The position numbers were made by a program, and so were the translations under genes. Below are positions 60,018 through 64,000 of a stretch of DNA of 64,000 bases, in pieces. Source of the stretch: Absidia repens (Eukaryota > Mucoromycota > Mucoromycetes > Mucorales > Cunninghamellaceae); the NCBI GenBank assembly GCA_002105175.1, contig MCGE01000006.1, forward strand, positions 992,001 to 1,056,000, given 5' to 3'. The notes below the pieces were generated by a model. It saw nothing but the letters and a program-made list of their open reading frames with translations. It did no database searches and had not been told where the DNA came from. Numbering within the stretch: position 1 is the first letter of the stretch; every line of letters starts with the position of its first letter.

Positions 60018-61244
60018 AGTTGATATGTAATATTTTAATATAGTAGAATAAAGAGTGAGGAGTTTTTTGTTTATCGTGAAGAGAAAAAAAAAGAAGACAA
60101 AAAAAAGACATGAGTTTCACTATTTATATCAATTCCTGGCTGAACTGTGAACCCGAGGTTTTGCATTACAAAATTTTCCCCGATTGAAACATCGAACCTT
60201 CAAGATCAAATTAAAAAAGTGCGACCGATTGATTTTTTTGGGAGCATCTATCTAATTATATATTGGTTGTAATGATAAGTAATTATATGGTACGTTTAGT
60301 GCAATGAATTGTTGTCTTTACTGTTATCAGTGTCATCATTGTTATTGCTTGAACATACACATCAACCGAGAAGCTGCCATGTTCTGAAATTCGAAGTCAG
60401 CGGAAGACCATCCGGATGACAAGTCGAAAATGTTGAGTCTCCGACATCGATTACAGTGCAAATCTTCCTTGGCTACTAAAATAGAAAGTCAAACAATCAA
60501 AAGACAATAAATGAACACTTTAATACATTTCAATGTCAGGAAAAACTTGCACACCGACATATCGTAATATTATATGCAGTGATATTAATAGCAGATGCAC
60601 TCCGGTAAAAGCCACCTTACTGTACAGCACAAATAAGCAGATATGACATAACATTCCTTTTTTAGTACTAATCCGGCATGAAACGCCTAAATGATTTTTT
60701 TTTTAAAAAGTTTCAAACAAAACTTGCCAGGTTCATTCATACTCAAGTCCGAGTGTTCTCTTCTTTTTCTTTTTTCATCTTGTGATATGTTATAATTGGA
60801 CTATATCAGGTCTATACATTCTCGAGTTGAACTACTCTTTTAAAATAGGTTCTTAAGCTCATTGCTCTTGGGAGCAAAAGATTTTTTATAGTTTCATTCA
60901 AGTGCAGGAAAAATAGCATTTGAAATCCCGTCAAGAGAAATTAATCTGCACACCTAAAGAGAAAAGCTAGGTCCACTTGTGATCGACCATGATGCGGGAA
61001 CGCTCCCATATTATTCATTTTGCGGGACTCAAACATTCTCACACTACCAAAAAAAAAAAAAAACAGGATAGGCTTTGGCGTCTCTATCACAATGCACTTT
61101 GGTGCGTTTCTTCAGGTGAATCATATAGTACTACATGCAATGAAAATAAAAAAGGAGATATATACTATACGTCTGATCTAGTTGAGAATATAATATTAAT
61201 ATTTCATAGGAGAAGGGATGCACTGATGATACGGTACGTAAAAT

Positions 61245-62290
61245 GAACATCGTTGCGGGAATAGCACCTCCTTTCTCGTTCACAAAACAGTTACAATCAC
61301 AATATTTTTCGGTCTCCCATGGATCAGAAGATGGTTAATAAAAAAAGACATTTTTATTTGAAGTATACTGTGTGAATACTAAACTAAGGAATTGGTAACT
61401 CATTGGAACAAGTGATCCATTGAAGGCAGCATGAAGGTGATCAATGGATGACCTGCAGAATAATCAATGCTAATCTAAAGGTATCGTTGTAAAAATGGAT
61501 GTAATGCACTGTACAAGTCATGAGAGAGAAATTAAAGGAGCGTTTGTCACTGAAGTATAGTAATGTTCAACACTAATGGAATGAGCTGATGGTAGTAAAA
61601 CGAGATCTACTACACACAAGCCATGAGAGAATCTGACGAGACATTTTTTTATTGAACTTTGCAAAGAGAGACATATTTTATTCAATTATAGGTTTAAACT
61701 ATGGACAAACTAAAACAAAATTAAGCTAATGAAGGCACCAAAAAGCTCAACTAATGGTGGTCTCAAAATCCAGAATCCAAAATGTAAGGGTTTCCCCATG
61801 CATGTTGTAATCCCTGTTCTGAAAACCGTTCTAAACTAGTCCAGATACTAATCTAAGTCCAAAATAACCTCAAAGATGTTGAATGATGAAGAAAAAAAAA
61901 AAAAAAAAAAAAGAAAAGAAAAAGAAAAGTGAAGGAAAGAATAAAAATTAAATAAAATTTAAGGCTGTGTTTGAAATATTATCTGTGAAAGATTTGTTAG
62001 TGATTGTTTTTGTCGCTTACAAAATAGATACCATATCTTTTTTTTTTTTTTTTTTTTTGCTTCTCTTTAACACCATGCTACATCCTCAACATTTTGGTTG
62101 AATACCCTTCTTACATTAATTATCTCCACTTGAACAACACTACACCATGGTTCCCGTCATTTTTATTTTTTACAACAACCAATAGTAGTAACAGTGGTGA
62201 TCTGGTGGCTCACTCTTCTCATGATAGCAACTTCTCTCTATTCACAGCCGATATCCTCTTTATTATCGTATCATACTCTCTTTGATTTCA
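61245..62290 (-). repeat. Dispersed non-coding repeat, copy 8
   Basis: ACAAAACAGTTACAATC at about 61281 matches the outer edge of copies 3 and 5. Modules with TTTTTATTTGAAGTATACTG and CATATTTTATTCAATTATAG lie near 61350 and 61670. TCCAAAATGTAAGGGTTTCC is near 61777 and AACTAGTCCAGATACTAATC near 61833. The right end shares CTCACTCTTCTCATGATAGC (near 62210) with CTCTCTTCTCACG of copy 5 and AGTTCTCTTCTAACGATAGC of copy 3. The CACGTG is lost. Confidence 0.65.
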
Positions 62291-63031
62291 GTATGGAGCT
62301 ACTTGATCTTATTTAGTTGACACTCCTTCCCTTCCGCTATACAATAGTTGGTCATTCGCCATGGAATAAAATACTATACCTCCCCGTAATTATAATATAG
62401 TTTACCGCTCATCACAGGACCACTTACGCTTATAGTTTGCCTTACATTATGTTTATTACACAAGACATATATATATATATATTCCATCAATGAATGCCAT
62501 TAGCAGTTTGTAGCACTTCATACAGTGTTCTTAGATGATATAAAGAAATTTCTCTCCAAAATATCCTAGGCAAAACATAGTGTATGTAGTAGCCCATCAC
62601 ATTCTCTCACTTCTGAGAGTAAGGACCCGATTTCAACTTACACCATCTCATACAGTATTAAAAAAAAATTTCCCCTTGAAATTAATTATACTCAATGATA
62701 CATAATGTCTAAATGATTCCTTCGGTATATCACTAGAAAAAATAAATAAAAGATGATACTTAATTAGGAAATTCTTTTCATGCATGAATATGGTTTCAGG
62801 TACTACTTCTGTGCAGAGAAATACCGTTTTAAACCAACTACTGTAACGGATGACCTCAGTTTGAAGAATTTTTCGGATGGGACGAAGTTATCACTCTATA
62901 AAAAATAAAAACCTACTGTTGAGCCGGAAGACAATCACCAGCTCTTGAATGTCATTTTTGGCATTAGTGACGCCTTGGGTTGGGCAATGAACTAGTATAA
63001 TTTCATTTGTTTTATTTTATTTATTTTATTT

Positions 63032-63140
63032 TTTCATTTTTTACTTTTTTCATATTTTACTTATTTTAATTTTATCCAATTTTATTTTTCATTTTTTACT
63101 TTTTCATATTTTACTTATTTTAATTTTATCCAATTTTATT
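63032..63140. repeat. 54-55-bp tandem duplication, T-rich
   Basis: TTTCATTTTTTACTTTTT...ATCCAATTTTATT occurs at 63032-63086 and 63087-63140, nearly identical, with the first 12 bases starting a third unit at 63141. Confidence 0.85.
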
Positions 63141-64000
63141 TTTCATTTTTTTAAATGTTAACAGTAACTCCGCTCCCCTCCCCCTTGACATATACCTTAT
63201 CCCAGATTTTGAAATTAGTATAAATACCCCACCTTTTTCTTCAACAATTTCAAAATCTTTAGTTTTTTATCAAGTTTTCTCAATTAACAAATAAAACTTA
63301 GTACAAAGGTTTTTACACCACCAAGTTATCTACCGTTTCTATTGGATCATAGAAACCTCCTTTTATTTTTGGCTACAAGTCTTCTTTTTTTAATTTTTAC
63401 TGTGTGTTATACACTTATTTTTATTGAACCAACAACGGTCAATACTTTTCTTTTTTATTTTATTTTACTCTTTCAAGTTTATTTTTTATAAACTTATCCT
63501 ACAGTTGGACTTTATCTACAAAAGTTCTGGTGCTCACTACTCTCAATTCTATTTTTGTCCGATTCAGGAACAAGTTATTTCAAATTCCGCCCAAGGAACA
63601 AATTTCTTTTCAAGCTCTAAACAAGCAAAAGCCATACTAAAGGATAACTCAAGACATCCTATTCAAACCAGAAAAACATAAAAAAACTTACAAAAACACA
63701 ATCCAGTTGGACTAAAATATACAAATTTAGCCGCAACACACTACTCTGTTACAAGCTTCTTACCCAAATTGGCCGTAACACTACAAAAACAAATTCCAAT
63801 TACGATGTCGCAAATGACATGGAACTTGGTGAAATTTTTGGATAGAACAATTTAATAGCCTGGGCCGCCAAGGAAGATGACTGATGAAACAAAGATGGTT
63901 TACGGAAACAAAATGGTTTACGGGAGTAGCGGGGTTTTCGGGTGCACGATAGTCTTTGTTTCGAGCACGATGTCTTGAACTTTAAAAATTTTAGTATAAA

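Larger units (their letters stand above)
60018..64000. other. Terminal 4 kb without a recognisable gene
   Basis: Contains the P450 promoter side, dispersed repeat copy 8, a TA dinucleotide run near 62469, a 54-55-bp tandem duplication at 63032-63140 and an AT-rich end. The 63424-63681 frame has a long Phe/Ile-rich start and no family resemblance. From 63150 on, a TATAAATACC box near 63219 and a T/A-rich untranslated-like stretch could be the start of a gene or long terminal repeat running out of the window, but I cannot show it. Confidence 0.45.

Noticed and set aside
63424..63681. 85-codon plus-strand frame
   Set aside because: Phe/Ile/Leu-rich start from T-rich DNA and no recognisable domain; could be a 3' fragment but not supportable.

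Overview
The window is nuclear DNA from an early-diverging filamentous fungus, most likely Mucoromycota (Mucorales-like). Genes carry many short GT-AG introns (about 60-120 nt). Intergenic DNA is AT-rich and dotted with poly-A/poly-T runs of 12-40 nt. The gene set is fungal: Mdm12 of ERMES, an Rpd3L Sds3/Dep1 subunit, a Zn2Cys6 regulator and a fused P450-reductase. A DP-type (E2F partner) factor is also present; most Dikarya have lost that family. I reconstructed 19 protein genes by joining exons and checking phase. I saw no tRNA, rRNA, CRISPR array or prophage.

Layout. 1-922: secreted NlpC/P60 protein, its start codon cut by the window edge and its frame broken by one base. 3.9-7.5 kb (-): an unknown Ser-rich protein and an Sds3/Dep1 subunit, the latter divergent from ribosomal protein eS28 (+), whose first coding exon is only the ATG. 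10.6-12.2 kb (-): Rmd5/Gid2 ubiquitin ligase, with a one-base break before its RING-like end. 12.8-15.4 kb (+): PQ-loop membrane protein and an acylated ubiquitin-like protein. 17.5-22.6 kb (-): 1584-residue DUF3712/Tag1-like membrane protein. 26.1-29.4 kb (-): ArfGAP-UBA protein and a lactate/malate-dehydrogenase-like protein without its catalytic residues. 30.4-36.2 kb (+): bifunctional PFK-2/FBPase-2 and a Zn2Cys6 factor. 39.4-52.4 kb (-): DP factor, CBS-PB1 protein, CofD-like protein, mitochondrial PPR protein, Rpn8. 53.4-55.0 kb (+): Mdm12, convergent with a ubiquitin-like-P450-CPR fusion at 55.7-60.0 kb (-). From 60 kb on: no convincing gene.

The genes are mostly independent housekeeping units, not a cluster. 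Loose themes are ubiquitin/proteasome (Rmd5, Rpn8, two ubiquitin-like-fold proteins, a UBA protein), membrane contact and lipid handling (Mdm12, PQ-loop, DUF3712) and central carbon metabolism (PFK-2/FBPase-2 beside an LDH-like pseudoenzyme; the GID ligase degrades gluconeogenic enzymes in yeast).

The long gaps are largely occupied by a dispersed non-coding repeat present in at least eight diverged copies. It holds serial AATAAA modules, a central CACGTG and, in two copies, inverted outer arms. This is the best candidate in the window for something undescribed.
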